Below the pieces are notes generated by a model. That model did no database searches. It had not been told where the DNA came from and saw nothing but the letters and a program-made list of their open reading frames with translations. A stretch of 7,687 nt of DNA from JANWHF01 sp036276235. GTDB lineage: Bacteria; Planctomycetota; Phycisphaerae; Tepidisphaerales; Tepidisphaeraceae. Positions 1 through 6,259 of this stretch are shown here, in pieces (position 1 is the stretch's first letter; each line of letters begins with the position of its first letter). The position numbers were made by a program, and so were the translations under genes. The stretch is taken from the NCBI GenBank assembly GCA_036276235.1, contig DATBDZ010000400.1, positions 1 to 7,687 of the forward strand. The letters run 5' to 3'.

Positions 1-1
1 G

Positions 2-1018
2 ATCGCACGACAGTTCGGGCAGCCAGCGAAATGGAAGTTTGCTTCGCCCTTAGAACCAATTCATGCGACAATTGAGGCCCCACTCTTGGATATGGCGATC
101 GAAATCGCATCGCTCAAATCAACGCTACTTACATTTGACCACCTTCTACGGGACGACCGATGTCGATTCACTCGGAGTCAGAGTCTTGGTGGGGTTCGTG
201 CGTTTGTTAAGGCATTTATTCTGGATGGCGTCGAAAACAGGACTCAATACTTGAAGACAATTCTCGGCCTCCAGTACGACAAACTCGACGAGTTAAGGCG
301 GCTTCGACGGCTTGTCACCCGGCCGGTCTCACCATTCGAACATGTTATGGTCGCATCAGCTAACATGGCGACGCGCACGCTGGATGCAGTTTGGTGGTTG
401 GGCAGCGTAGATCCCTACGGATTCCGCCTCTGTACGGATTGGCCAGATGGGCCATTCACAACGATTGTGGTAAGTGGAGTTCTCCGCGGTGAGGACACAA
501 CCATCCACCAATTGCCAATCGAGTTCAACTGCAAATTGGCACCCCTTCGGCGTGCCATCGTCCCGGTTGGAACATCGGCGCGGGAAAAGGAGAACACGGC
601 CAGGGAGATTGCGGTGTTTCATCGTGAGGCGCTGCAGACCGCGATTGACCACACAGAGCGGAACTGTCCGAATCACGTCCGAGATTTTGTCGTGCTAATG
701 GCACAGTTCAACCTCCAAGAACGAGGCGACGGACGGGTTCTTGGTGGCATGATTCGCCGACTTGAGATGATGTTCATGTGGCGCGTCGCCGATTCGGCTA
801 AGCGAAAAGAATTCGATAAAATCGTAAACCGACGCGCTAATGCGCTCAGGAAGGAGGTCCTTAGCGAAGCTGTAACCTCGATCACCGAGCAACCAGTTCG
901 CTTGACGTGGGATCGATGGCATCAGCTGTACGTGAAGATTCTCAACGATCTGCGGCCTTGTTTGGGCTTGCCGGGCGAGATCGCGAATACCGACGCGGTA
1001 ATTGAGGGCGACGGCTGA
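2..1018 (+). CDS. Hypothetical protein, 5'-partial at left edge
   Basis: I do not recognise this protein. The reading frame is open from base 2 to a TGA at 1016-1018, giving 338 visible residues. The first possible start inside the window is a TTG at 86, followed by an ATG at 92, but neither has a convincing ribosome binding site and the 28 codons upstream read like ordinary protein, so the gene probably begins left of the window. No signal peptide or membrane segment is evident. The middle holds Trp/Asp-rich stretches (VWWLG, TDWPDGP). The C-terminal half looks helical and strongly charged, with many Arg, Lys and Glu residues, and includes RRLEMMFMWR. Third codon positions look less GC-rich than in the large minus-strand gene, which hints at a different origin. 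It is followed directly by repeat DNA. That it is coding is fairly sure from length alone; the function is unknown. Confidence 0.7.
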   Translation: MARQFGQPAKWKFASPLEPIHATIEAPLLDMAIEIASLKSTLLTFDHLLRDDRCRFTRSQSLGGVRAFVKAFILDGVENRTQYLKTILGLQYDKLDELRRLRRLVTRPVSPFEHVMVASANMATRTLDAVWWLGSVDPYGFRLCTDWPDGPFTTIVVSGVLRGEDTTIHQLPIEFNCKLAPLRRAIVPVGTSAREKENTAREIAVFHREALQTAIDHTERNCPNHVRDFVVLMAQFNLQERGDGRVLGGMIRRLEMMFMWRVADSAKRKEFDKIVNRRANALRKEVLSEAVTSITEQPVRLTWDRWHQLYVKILNDLRPCLGLPGEIANTDAVIEGDG

Positions 1019-1029
1019 GGGAAGAACTA

Positions 1030-1089
1030 AAAACGGAAAACGGGTCAAGTGCGATATTGAAAACGGAAAACGGGTCAAGTGCGATATTG
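1030..1089. repeat. Perfect tandem repeat, 2 x 30 bp
   Basis: Bases 1030-1059 and 1060-1089 are identical. Each unit starts with AAAACGG twice in succession, so that heptamer occurs four times, and continues with GGTCAAGTGCGATATTG. The array starts 11 bp after the stop of the left gene. From memory, GGGTCAxGT-type motifs occur near REP-associated tyrosine transposases in planctomycete genomes, so this may be a REP-like or mobile-element end; that link is an inference and no transposase is visible here. Confidence 0.85.
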
Positions 1090-1209
1090 CCCCGCCGAGG
1101 CGTCGATCGCTCGGGGCGACGGCAGCACATGTCTTATCACACTGGCGTTCGCGGATTCAAAAGTGCTGGCCTGGGGGTATCGCTAGACGCGCTCTGCGAC
1201 TCGACTGTC

Positions 1210-1274
1210 TTCGACCGTGAGCTCGATTCGGCTGAGCTCATCGAAGTCAGACCGAAGGGAGCTCGTCGAAGTCA
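1210..1274. repeat. Small inverted and direct repeat cluster
   Basis: Two 16-bp direct copies differing at one base lie 25 bp apart: GAGCTCATCGAAGTCA at 1234-1249 and GAGCTCGTCGAAGTCA at 1259-1274. The first is also the right arm of an imperfect inverted repeat whose left arm is TTCGA (1210-1214) plus GAGCTC (1219-1224), with a 9-nt loop. The pattern resembles a dispersed intergenic repeat. It may fold in RNA, but no T-run follows, so it does not look like a factor-independent terminator. Confidence 0.5.
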
Positions 1275-1390
1275 AGCAGAGCGGCTAACCGAGAAGGACG
1301 CTTCGCGGCGGGAGGAGGACGAAAAACGAAACCCCATCCGCCGCGCAGCGACATTATCGTTTAGCCGTCGTGCTTGCACGGCGTGTCGTA

Positions 1391-1418
1391 TTCACTTCCT
1401 TAGACCGGGTGATATGAT
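1391..1418 (+). promoter_or_regulatory. Possible sigma70-type promoter of antitoxin
   Basis: TTCACT (4 of 6 to the -35 consensus) and TATGAT (5 of 6 to the -10 consensus) are separated by 16 bp. Transcription would begin about 1425, a few bases before the ATG at 1429, giving a nearly leaderless message. This would fit the lack of a clear Shine-Dalgarno sequence there. A short inverted repeat CGTGC-TT-GCACG at 1369-1380 lies just upstream and could be an operator for antitoxin autoregulation, which is usual for such pairs but not shown here. Confidence 0.3.
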
Positions 1419-1428
1419 CGATCAGAGC

Positions 1429-1710
1429 ATGGCAACGATAACAAAGTCGCAAACCGTTAAACTGCCCATACGGCAAGCAGCCGCCGTGAAGCGGCGCGCG
1501 CAGGATTTGGGGCTGACGCCAGACAAGTATCTCAAGCAATTGATCGAGGATGATCTGGCGGTTAGCGCCAAAGCGCGGGCGACGTCGCTTGATGAGTTGT
1601 CTGCCCCATTTCAAGAGGCGTTTGCAGGTGTGCGTGAGGAAGAATTGGACCGGAGGGTGAAGGCCGCTCGCGCCGGCCGTCGTAAGGGTTCCTCGCGCCA
1701 ACGAAGGTGA
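1429..1710 (+). CDS. Ribbon-helix-helix-like antitoxin
   Basis: A 93-residue basic protein, probably the DNA-binding antitoxin of a type II toxin-antitoxin pair. Residues about 8-42 fit a ribbon-helix-helix fold: a short beta strand (SQTVKLPI), a first helix (about 15-27), a turn at GLTPD, and a second helix (KYLKQLIEDDL). The rest is an acidic helix (about 53-77) and a basic tail ending RRKGSSRQRR, the part expected to bind the toxin. I chose ATG 1429; ATG 1414 in the same frame would add five residues but overlaps the candidate -10 box. The stop overlaps the start of the next gene in a GTGA (1707-1710), the usual translational coupling of antitoxin-toxin pairs. The family call rests on this fold pattern and on the PIN remnant next door; it could be a lone RHH regulator. 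Confidence 0.65.
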   Translation: MATITKSQTVKLPIRQAAAVKRRAQDLGLTPDKYLKQLIEDDLAVSAKARATSLDELSAPFQEAFAGVREEELDRRVKAARAGRRKGSSRQRR

Positions 1711-1967
1711 TCTTGGCGCGATTCGCTGAACTCATTGATCCCGTTCGCGCGCACTTCGATTACAACCGCGATCCGGATGACGAGTGTTTCATCGAGCTGG
1801 CCATCGCAGGCGCCGCAACTCACATCGTCACGCACGATGACGATTTGCTGTCACTTCCGCGTGGCCACAAAGATTCGGCAAAACGGTTTCGCCAAAGGCT
1901 GCCACGGACCAATGTGCTAGGGTCCGGCGAATTCTTGCGCGAATTCGAGGCGTCCCGACTCGAATGA
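1707..1967 (+). pseudogene. PIN-family toxin remnant, N-terminus missing
   Basis: The 86-residue product matches only the C-terminal half of a PIN-domain ribonuclease toxin (putative toxin component, COG1569 type, usually about 135-150 residues). Visible family hallmarks are RDPDDE at residues 21-26, the hydrophobic FIELAIAG segment, and THDDDLL at 42-48, followed by the FRQR...VLGSGEFLREF ending typical of the group. The first strand with the catalytic Asp (the VLDTN-like motif) and the second acidic residue are absent, although PIN nucleases need these to bind metal. The frame starts at a GTG overlapping the antitoxin stop, so an in-frame deletion of roughly 60-85 codons probably joined the original start region to the middle of the gene. 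It is likely inactive as a nuclease, but may still be translated and bind the antitoxin. Confidence 0.7.
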
Positions 1968-1997
1968 CGGACTGAATGACTCGGATTGCGTTGAGTA

Positions 1998-2228
1998 TCA
2001 GGCAATTCCCTGATCGAACGCCGTGTTGGCGGTGGCTTCGTCTACGATGGCCTGGACGGTGACCGACGGGGGGTCGCCGGGCCAGAGGATGGTATCGGGG
2101 GCGGAAACGGGCTCGGGGCCGACGGTGGGGGCGCCCAGCATGTCTTCGGGCTTGCAGAACTGATGTTGGAGCTGACCCCAACGTGGCCGCTGAGTGCTTC
2201 CATCAAACGCGCTTTGTTCGTTCTGCAT
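1998..2228 (-). CDS. Small hypothetical protein (76 aa)
   Basis: I do not recognise this protein. It encodes 76 residues with a Pro/Val/Ala-rich middle and an acidic C-terminal segment (TVQAIVDEATANTAFDQ), one Cys, and no signal peptide or membrane helix. Support for coding is a strong GGAGGT just upstream of the ATG and, over the last two thirds, codons ending almost always in G or C as in the large upstream gene. It lies 116 bp downstream of that gene on the same strand, so the two could share a transcript, and it converges with the PIN remnant 30 bp away. The pattern (a Trp-Pro-Gly-Asp-Pro turn followed by a short predicted helix) suggests a compact or partly disordered protein. The function is unknown, and a chance frame remains possible. 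Confidence 0.55.
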   Translation of the reverse strand: MQNEQSAFDGSTQRPRWGQLQHQFCKPEDMLGAPTVGPEPVSAPDTILWPGDPPSVTVQAIVDEATANTAFDQGIA

Positions 2229-2231
2229 ACG

Positions 2232-2237
2232 ACCTCC
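2232..2237 (-). promoter_or_regulatory. Strong ribosome binding site of small gene
   Basis: Read on the minus strand this is GGAGGT, three bases before the ATG at 2226-2228. The match to the anti-Shine-Dalgarno sequence is excellent, but the spacing is shorter than the usual 5-9 bases. It decides the start codon for the 76-residue gene. Confidence 0.5.
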
Positions 2238-2344
2238 GTGTGAACTCCACCCACGACGCGGCGCAGTCTAACCCAAAGCACCCCTTGGCGCGAATCACCG
2301 CAAGCGATTTTTTGTAAATTATTTTCGCGAACGCTAAGCCTCGC

Positions 2345-5300
2345 TCATTTTGAGAGTAAGAACGCGAGCAGGTCATTAAAATCGTCGGCCTTAATAATTT
2401 CTCCAAAATTACTCGGCATCAAAGAGAGGTTGGACGCCACCCGGCGCTTGATTTTGGACTTGGGGATCGGGACTTCCTTGCCGGTCGAATCGGCGACAAT
2501 CAATGTCTGACCTTCCTCGCGGCGGGGGATGCCGGCGATCACATCGCCATCGTCCAATACGAACGTGCTGTAGCGAAAGGCGGCGTCGACGTTGCGGCTT
2601 GGATCGAGAATATCCTCGCAAAGGCGCGGCACGCCGCGCACGCCGATGCCATCCAGCTGCGGGCCAATCTGCGAGCCCTGGCCGTTGACTCTGTGACATA
2701 CCTGACAATTGGTGGCGAAGACCTTCGAGCCGCGCTCCGCCGAGGCTTTGGTGGCGTCGAAACGGGACGAACGCAGCTCGATCAGCCGCTGAACGGTCTG
2801 ATCGGCGGCGGGGAGGTTGGCCGTCAGTTTTGCCAGACGCTCATCCAAGTTAGCTGGGCGGGACACGTTGAGCCGCTCGCGCAGTGTGGAATCAAGCAAT
2901 AGCCGCGGCGACGCCTTGCCTTGATCTACAGCCGTCAGCAGCGCATCCGCCCCGGCGCTGGTGGCGGCAAGCGATTTGGCCAACGACAACTGCAATTTCT
3001 GCGGCGCGGATTTGATCGCTTCCAGCAGCGCTTCATTCACCGCCGGGGAACCGACATGCGCCAGCGATGTTCCAACGGCGTCTTTCAGCGAATCGGGCGA
3101 CGCGGAATCCGCCAGGGCCTTCATAAGCTGCGGCGAATGATCGGCGGCACTGAGCGCCACCAGCGCATTGGCGGCGGCGATGCGGTTTTGCACATCGCCC
3201 TGCCGATTGGCCAGGATTTGGCTGATCTTGCCCGATAGCTCCGTGAGTTTGAGGCTGCCGGCCAGCTCGATTGCCGTGCGAAGGGGGCGGTGCGGTGAAG
3301 CAGGCACCGTGACAACCGGCGGATCGAATCGCCCAAAGGCGATCCAGGCGTAAGCGGTGCCGTTGTCGGCGTCAGTGGCTTCGATGTAGCCGCGCTTGCC
3401 GGCGAATTTGGTCAGATCCCAGTTGATCTTTCGGGCGGTGTCATTGCGCGGGGCGGGGGCCTCGATCAGAATCTCGTTGGTATCGGCAGCGCGAAGCCGC
3501 ACGATGTTCTTCAGCGTATTGGGCTGGGCCGGCGGGCCGCTGTGGCCCGCCATGAAGAAGCTCAAATGTGCTGGTATCTCAAAATCCTTTGAGCGAAGGA
3601 TTCCGGTTCCCTTTTCGCCCGACGGCAGCGACGAGATGAATGGGGAAGATGCATTCCCATCCGCCGACGCGCGCAGTTGAATCGTCCAGGGATCTTCCGC
3701 ATTGGGGAAGGCCGGCGCGGGCGAGTTGGTCCACCGGGCGAAATCCGGCTCGTTGGAATTCAGGATTCGTGTTGCAAGCTGGCGCGCCCAGGCGCGGGCG
3801 GAGGCGCCGAGCTGGCCATTGCGCTGCGCGAGGCCTTCCTGCATCGCCATGAACAGATCGATCTGCTGGGCATCATCGGCAGCAAAGCGATTGGCGACGA
3901 TCTTCGCGGCCTCGTCGGCCTGCGGATCAGTCCCGAATCGCGCGATATGGCGGACATATTGAACGAGCGTTGCCGGCTTTTCCGTCGAGACGGAGAGATG
4001 CCGCACGATCAGGGCCGCGGACGCGGGAGATTGCGCGCCTAGCGCGACATCAGTAAGATTCGTGAGATCCTCATCGCTAGCACCAGCGGGCGGCAGTTTG
4101 TCGGCAATCCCCGGCAGCAGGAGTTGATTCCGCAACGCCATGCGAAGGACGTAGATCAAATGCGTGTCGGTCGCCGGCGCATGCTCGCGGGCGTCGAGCA
4201 GCGGGCGGATATTGTCGTACGCGGGATGCAGGCCCAACGCCTCAGCGGCACAGCGCCGCACCATCGCGTCGGAATCCGAAAGACCTTTGAGCGCCATCGC
4301 GCGCTGGGCATCGCTCCACTTTTCCGTTTCAGACAATACCCGCTGCGCATGCACGCGAACGGCACGATCCGAATCATCCGCAAACGACTGCAGTGCCGAC
4401 GCATCCAATGCGCCCAGTCGCTTGAGGATCCACATGCCGTGGACTTTCAAATCGCTCGAAGGCTTCGCCGCCAGCGCCTGCTTGAGCGGCTCGATCGCCG
4501 GCTGGCCGGTGTGGTCGGCCAGAGTGTTCATCGCCAGCATGCGGACGGTGAAGTTGGCGTTTGACAGATCCGCGATCAGCTCGGCGACCGATGCCTTGCT
4601 GAGATCAAACGGCTTGGCCGCTGCGCTGCTCGCGCCGCCGCCGCTGTAGCTGATCCTCCAGATTCGCCCGCGTTCCTTATCGCGGCCCGGGTGATGCAGA
4701 TCGACCTCGTAATGCCCGATGATCTTGTTGTAAAAGTCGGCAACATAGAGCGCGCCATCCGGCCCGAGCTTGATGTTGACCGGCCGAAACCATTTGTCGT
4801 CGCTGGCTAGAAAATCCGGCGCATCATCCGCATGAAACGCCGACCCGCGCGGCGAAAGTTGGGCACGATTGACCTTGGCCGTCACCACGTTCCCCACCAG
4901 CATCATGTTCGCAAACTCCGCCGGAAACTGGTCGGCGACATAATCGCACAAGCCGGCGATGGCGGTCGAGCCGTACAGGTGATCGCACATTTCCGGCGCG
5001 AAGCCCAGGCCGTCATCCGGCTTGCCGAAGCTCGGATACCACCCGCCGCGCATGAGCAGGTAGATCGGCTTGGTTTCGCAGTCGCTGGAATAAAGATTGC
5101 CGAGCGGATCAAACGCCAGGCCGAATGGGTTCACCTGCCCGTGCGTAAAAAACTCGACGTGCGATCCATCGCGATGAAAGCGATAGGTGTTGCCGGAATT
5201 CGGCTCGATCTGCGAGCCATCGGTGCCGCGCAGATGCGAGGTATTCTTGAAGCCATGGACGGCATAAATCCAGCCGTCGAATCCTTCCGTGAAGGAACCG

Positions 5301-5824
5301 GTCATGCCGTGCGTGTCTTCGTGGGCTTGGCCTTCGATCAGAATCTTCCGCTGGTCGGCGTGGCCGCTGCCGCTCGTGTCTTTCATGTCGAAGATGCCGG
5401 GGATGCTGTAGATAATCGCTTCGTTGCCGCCGACCGGGAGGACGCCGATGGGGATGTTCAGATTGTCGGCGAACGTGGTGATCTTCCGCGCGCGGCCATC
5501 GGGCCCAAAGTCCTCGAGAATCTTCACCGTATCGCGCGTCGGAGCGCCTTCTTTCGCGGGAAACGGATACTCCACGGTGTTGGTCACCCAAAGCCGCCCG
5601 CGCTCATCGAAGGCGATGTTGATCGGCTTATGAATATCCGGCTCGGCGGCCACGAGTTGAACGGTAAACCCCGGCGGCAAATGAAACGCCGCCGCCTCAT
5701 CCGCCGGCTCGCGCGGGCCGGATGGCACGACGAGTTCCGAAGGATTTCGCTGGGCTAGCGTCGGAGAATGCGAAGAACAGACGCAGACCGCCGCGCTGAT
5801 TGCCAATACCGCTTTCCACCGCAT
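2345..5824 (-). CDS. PVC-type dehydrogenase/HEAT/cytochrome c fusion
   Basis: A 1159-residue exported protein, probably a periplasmic or membrane-associated oxidoreductase passing electrons from an unknown substrate, perhaps a sugar or alcohol, to its own heme. Residues 1-24 form a signal peptide (hydrophobic core, then TLA|Q); it is not a lipoprotein, as no lipobox is seen. Residues about 47-395 are the beta-propeller of the PVC-type 'membrane-bound dehydrogenase' family (TIGR02604-like, related to glucose/sorbosone dehydrogenases). Residues about 408-690 are HEAT-like helical repeats. Residues about 710-835 form a beta-sandwich module (ILRSKDFEIP, FFMAGHSG, WDLTKFAGK, AYAWIAFG). More helical repeats follow at about 845-1000. 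The C-terminus (about 1028-1158) is the Pirellula/Verrucomicrobium heme-binding domain (TIGR02603-like), with C1040-QV-C1043-H1044 and a likely axial Met in LMPSNF (M1136). The ATG is preceded by GGAG at 6-nt spacing. The substrate cannot be told from sequence. Confidence 0.93.
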   Translation of the reverse strand: MRWKAVLAISAAVCVCSSHSPTLAQRNPSELVVPSGPREPADEAAAFHLPPGFTVQLVAAEPDIHKPINIAFDERGRLWVTNTVEYPFPAKEGAPTRDTVKILEDFGPDGRARKITTFADNLNIPIGVLPVGGNEAIIYSIPGIFDMKDTSGSGHADQRKILIEGQAHEDTHGMTGSFTEGFDGWIYAVHGFKNTSHLRGTDGSQIEPNSGNTYRFHRDGSHVEFFTHGQVNPFGLAFDPLGNLYSSDCETKPIYLLMRGGWYPSFGKPDDGLGFAPEMCDHLYGSTAIAGLCDYVADQFPAEFANMMLVGNVVTAKVNRAQLSPRGSAFHADDAPDFLASDDKWFRPVNIKLGPDGALYVADFYNKIIGHYEVDLHHPGRDKERGRIWRISYSGGGASSAAAKPFDLSKASVAELIADLSNANFTVRMLAMNTLADHTGQPAIEPLKQALAAKPSSDLKVHGMWILKRLGALDASALQSFADDSDRAVRVHAQRVLSETEKWSDAQRAMALKGLSDSDAMVRRCAAEALGLHPAYDNIRPLLDAREHAPATDTHLIYVLRMALRNQLLLPGIADKLPPAGASDEDLTNLTDVALGAQSPASAALIVRHLSVSTEKPATLVQYVRHIARFGTDPQADEAAKIVANRFAADDAQQIDLFMAMQEGLAQRNGQLGASARAWARQLATRILNSNEPDFARWTNSPAPAFPNAEDPWTIQLRASADGNASSPFISSLPSGEKGTGILRSKDFEIPAHLSFFMAGHSGPPAQPNTLKNIVRLRAADTNEILIEAPAPRNDTARKINWDLTKFAGKRGYIEATDADNGTAYAWIAFGRFDPPVVTVPASPHRPLRTAIELAGSLKLTELSGKISQILANRQGDVQNRIAAANALVALSAADHSPQLMKALADSASPDSLKDAVGTSLAHVGSPAVNEALLEAIKSAPQKLQLSLAKSLAATSAGADALLTAVDQGKASPRLLLDSTLRERLNVSRPANLDERLAKLTANLPAADQTVQRLIELRSSRFDATKASAERGSKVFATNCQVCHRVNGQGSQIGPQLDGIGVRGVPRLCEDILDPSRNVDAAFRYSTFVLDDGDVIAGIPRREEGQTLIVADSTGKEVPIPKSKIKRRVASNLSLMPSNFGEIIKADDFNDLLAFLLSK

Positions 5825-5934
5825 CAGAAGCTCCGCTGGAGAGGAAGAGGATCAAAACAGGAACATCGCTTGCGAAATCAAACGAGTGTTCCTTGTTAGG
5901 GTTTACCAGTCGGACCAAAGATTGTTCGCTGACT

Positions 5935-5977
5935 CCCTCGCCCCTGTACTCAGGGGAGAGGGCTGGGGTGAGGGGAC
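5935..5977 (+). repeat. CCCTCTCCC-type palindrome, copy A
   Basis: A hairpin with arms CCCTCGCCCCT and AGGGGAGAGGG (one G/A mismatch) whose six-base loop is exactly GTACTC (5946-5951). The right arm continues as a G-rich tail ending TGAGGGGAC. It is an inverted partner of the copy at 6019-6060, 41 bp away; the two align over about 42 bp with three substitutions and one single-base gap. Pyrimidine/purine-rich elements of this style are, from memory, common between genes in planctomycete and some other genomes. Confidence 0.8.
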
Positions 5978-6018
5978 GAACGTGGGCTTTGGCGAACAGC
6001 GCCATATCGCGGCCCGCT

Positions 6019-6060
6019 GTCCCCTCACCCTGCCCTCTCCCCTGAGTACAAGGGAGAGGG
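6019..6060 (-). repeat. CCCTCTCCC-type palindrome, copy B (inverted)
   Basis: The opposite-orientation partner of the 5935-5977 element. CCCTCTCCC (6033-6041) pairs with GGGAGAGGG (6052-6060), and the loop carries GAGTAC (6044-6049). The C-rich tail TGTCCCCTCACCC precedes it, so the tails of the two copies face each other across 41 bp. The pair has the layout of a bacterial interspersed mosaic element or a short MITE-like unit. Confidence 0.8.
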
Positions 6061-6078
6061 TTCTGAGCACGATTTTCT

Positions 6079-6135
6079 GTAGGGTGTACTCGCCCACCAC
6101 GAGCGGCAAATGGTGGGCGAGTACGCCCACCCTAC
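6079..6135. repeat. Long hairpin element with 14-bp perfect arms
   Basis: GTACTCGCCCACCA (6086-6099) is the exact reverse complement of 6111-6124, with an 11-nt loop. Outside this, GTAGGGT (6079-6085) pairs with ACCCTAC (6129-6135) after a four-base bulge on the right side. Hairpins containing GTAGGGTGGGC are, from memory, a widespread intergenic repeat type. Here the hexamer GTACTC/GAGTAC sits at the outer end of the inner stem. No T-run follows either arm. Confidence 0.85.
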
Positions 6136-6161
6136 AAGTGCGGCGATGAGCCATTTCCCCT

Positions 6162-6181
6162 CCCCCGGGTACTCCCGGGGG
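6162..6181 (+). repeat. GC hairpin with GTACTC loop, copy D
   Basis: CCCCCGG (6162-6168) and CCGGGGG (6175-6181) form a perfect 7-bp stem around the loop GTACTC (6169-6174). It is followed by GCGGG and a G-rich tail. It is a diverged relative of the 5935-5977 element in the same orientation and pairs with the inverted copy at 6242-6259. Confidence 0.8.
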
Positions 6182-6241
6182 CGGGTTACGGCGGGGTTCG
6201 CGCGAACGGCGTTTGTTCTACACAACCCCCTCCCCAGCCCT

Positions 6242-6259
6242 CCCCCGGAGTACCGGGGG
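6242..6259 (-). repeat. GC hairpin with GAGTAC loop, copy E (inverted)
   Basis: CCCCCG (6242-6247) and CGGGGG (6254-6259) form a perfect 6-bp stem around the loop GAGTAC (6248-6253). A C-rich tail (CCCCCTCCCCAGCCCT, 6226-6241) precedes it. It lies 34 bp after the trpD stop on the minus strand, so trpD transcripts would run through it first; without a T-run, termination there is only a possibility. Confidence 0.8.

Larger units (their letters stand above)
1019..1428. other. Intergenic region with repeats, no gene
   Basis: This 410-bp stretch separates the left-edge gene from the antitoxin. It holds a 2 x 30-bp tandem repeat at 1030-1089, an imperfect GC-rich hairpin at 1089-1117 (GCCCC pairing with GGGGC, no T-run), an inverted/direct repeat cluster at 1210-1274, a short inverted repeat at 1369-1380 (CGTGC-TT-GCACG) and a possible promoter at 1391-1418. 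The antitoxin frame is open back to 1057, but that extension begins inside the tandem repeat and reads as low-complexity, Arg-rich sequence, so I treat it as non-coding. Confidence 0.6.

Noticed and set aside
1057..1428. N-terminal extension of the antitoxin frame
   Set aside because: It starts inside the tandem repeat and crosses the second repeat cluster. The translation is Arg/Ser-rich with no domain, while the compact protein from 1429 fits the antitoxin size.
2293..2313. T-run after a short stem (AATC...GATT, six Ts) as a terminator
   Set aside because: The stem is only about four base pairs and the T-run is on the plus strand, whereas the neighbouring genes end or begin on the minus strand.
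4832..5758. A 308-codon plus-strand open frame opposite the dehydrogenase gene
   Set aside because: It is antisense to a well-supported propeller domain. Its Arg/His-rich translation has no recognisable motif, as expected for the shadow of a GC-rich gene.
5775..5824. Lipoprotein signal at the dehydrogenase N-terminus (Cys14, Cys16)
   Set aside because: The residues before each Cys do not match a lipobox, whereas the TLA|Q site further on fits ordinary signal peptidase cleavage.
5935..6259. CRISPR-like array in the repeat-rich gap
   Set aside because: The repeats alternate in orientation, differ in sequence and spacing, and are palindromic elements of several types. There are no regular direct repeats with unique spacers and no cas genes.
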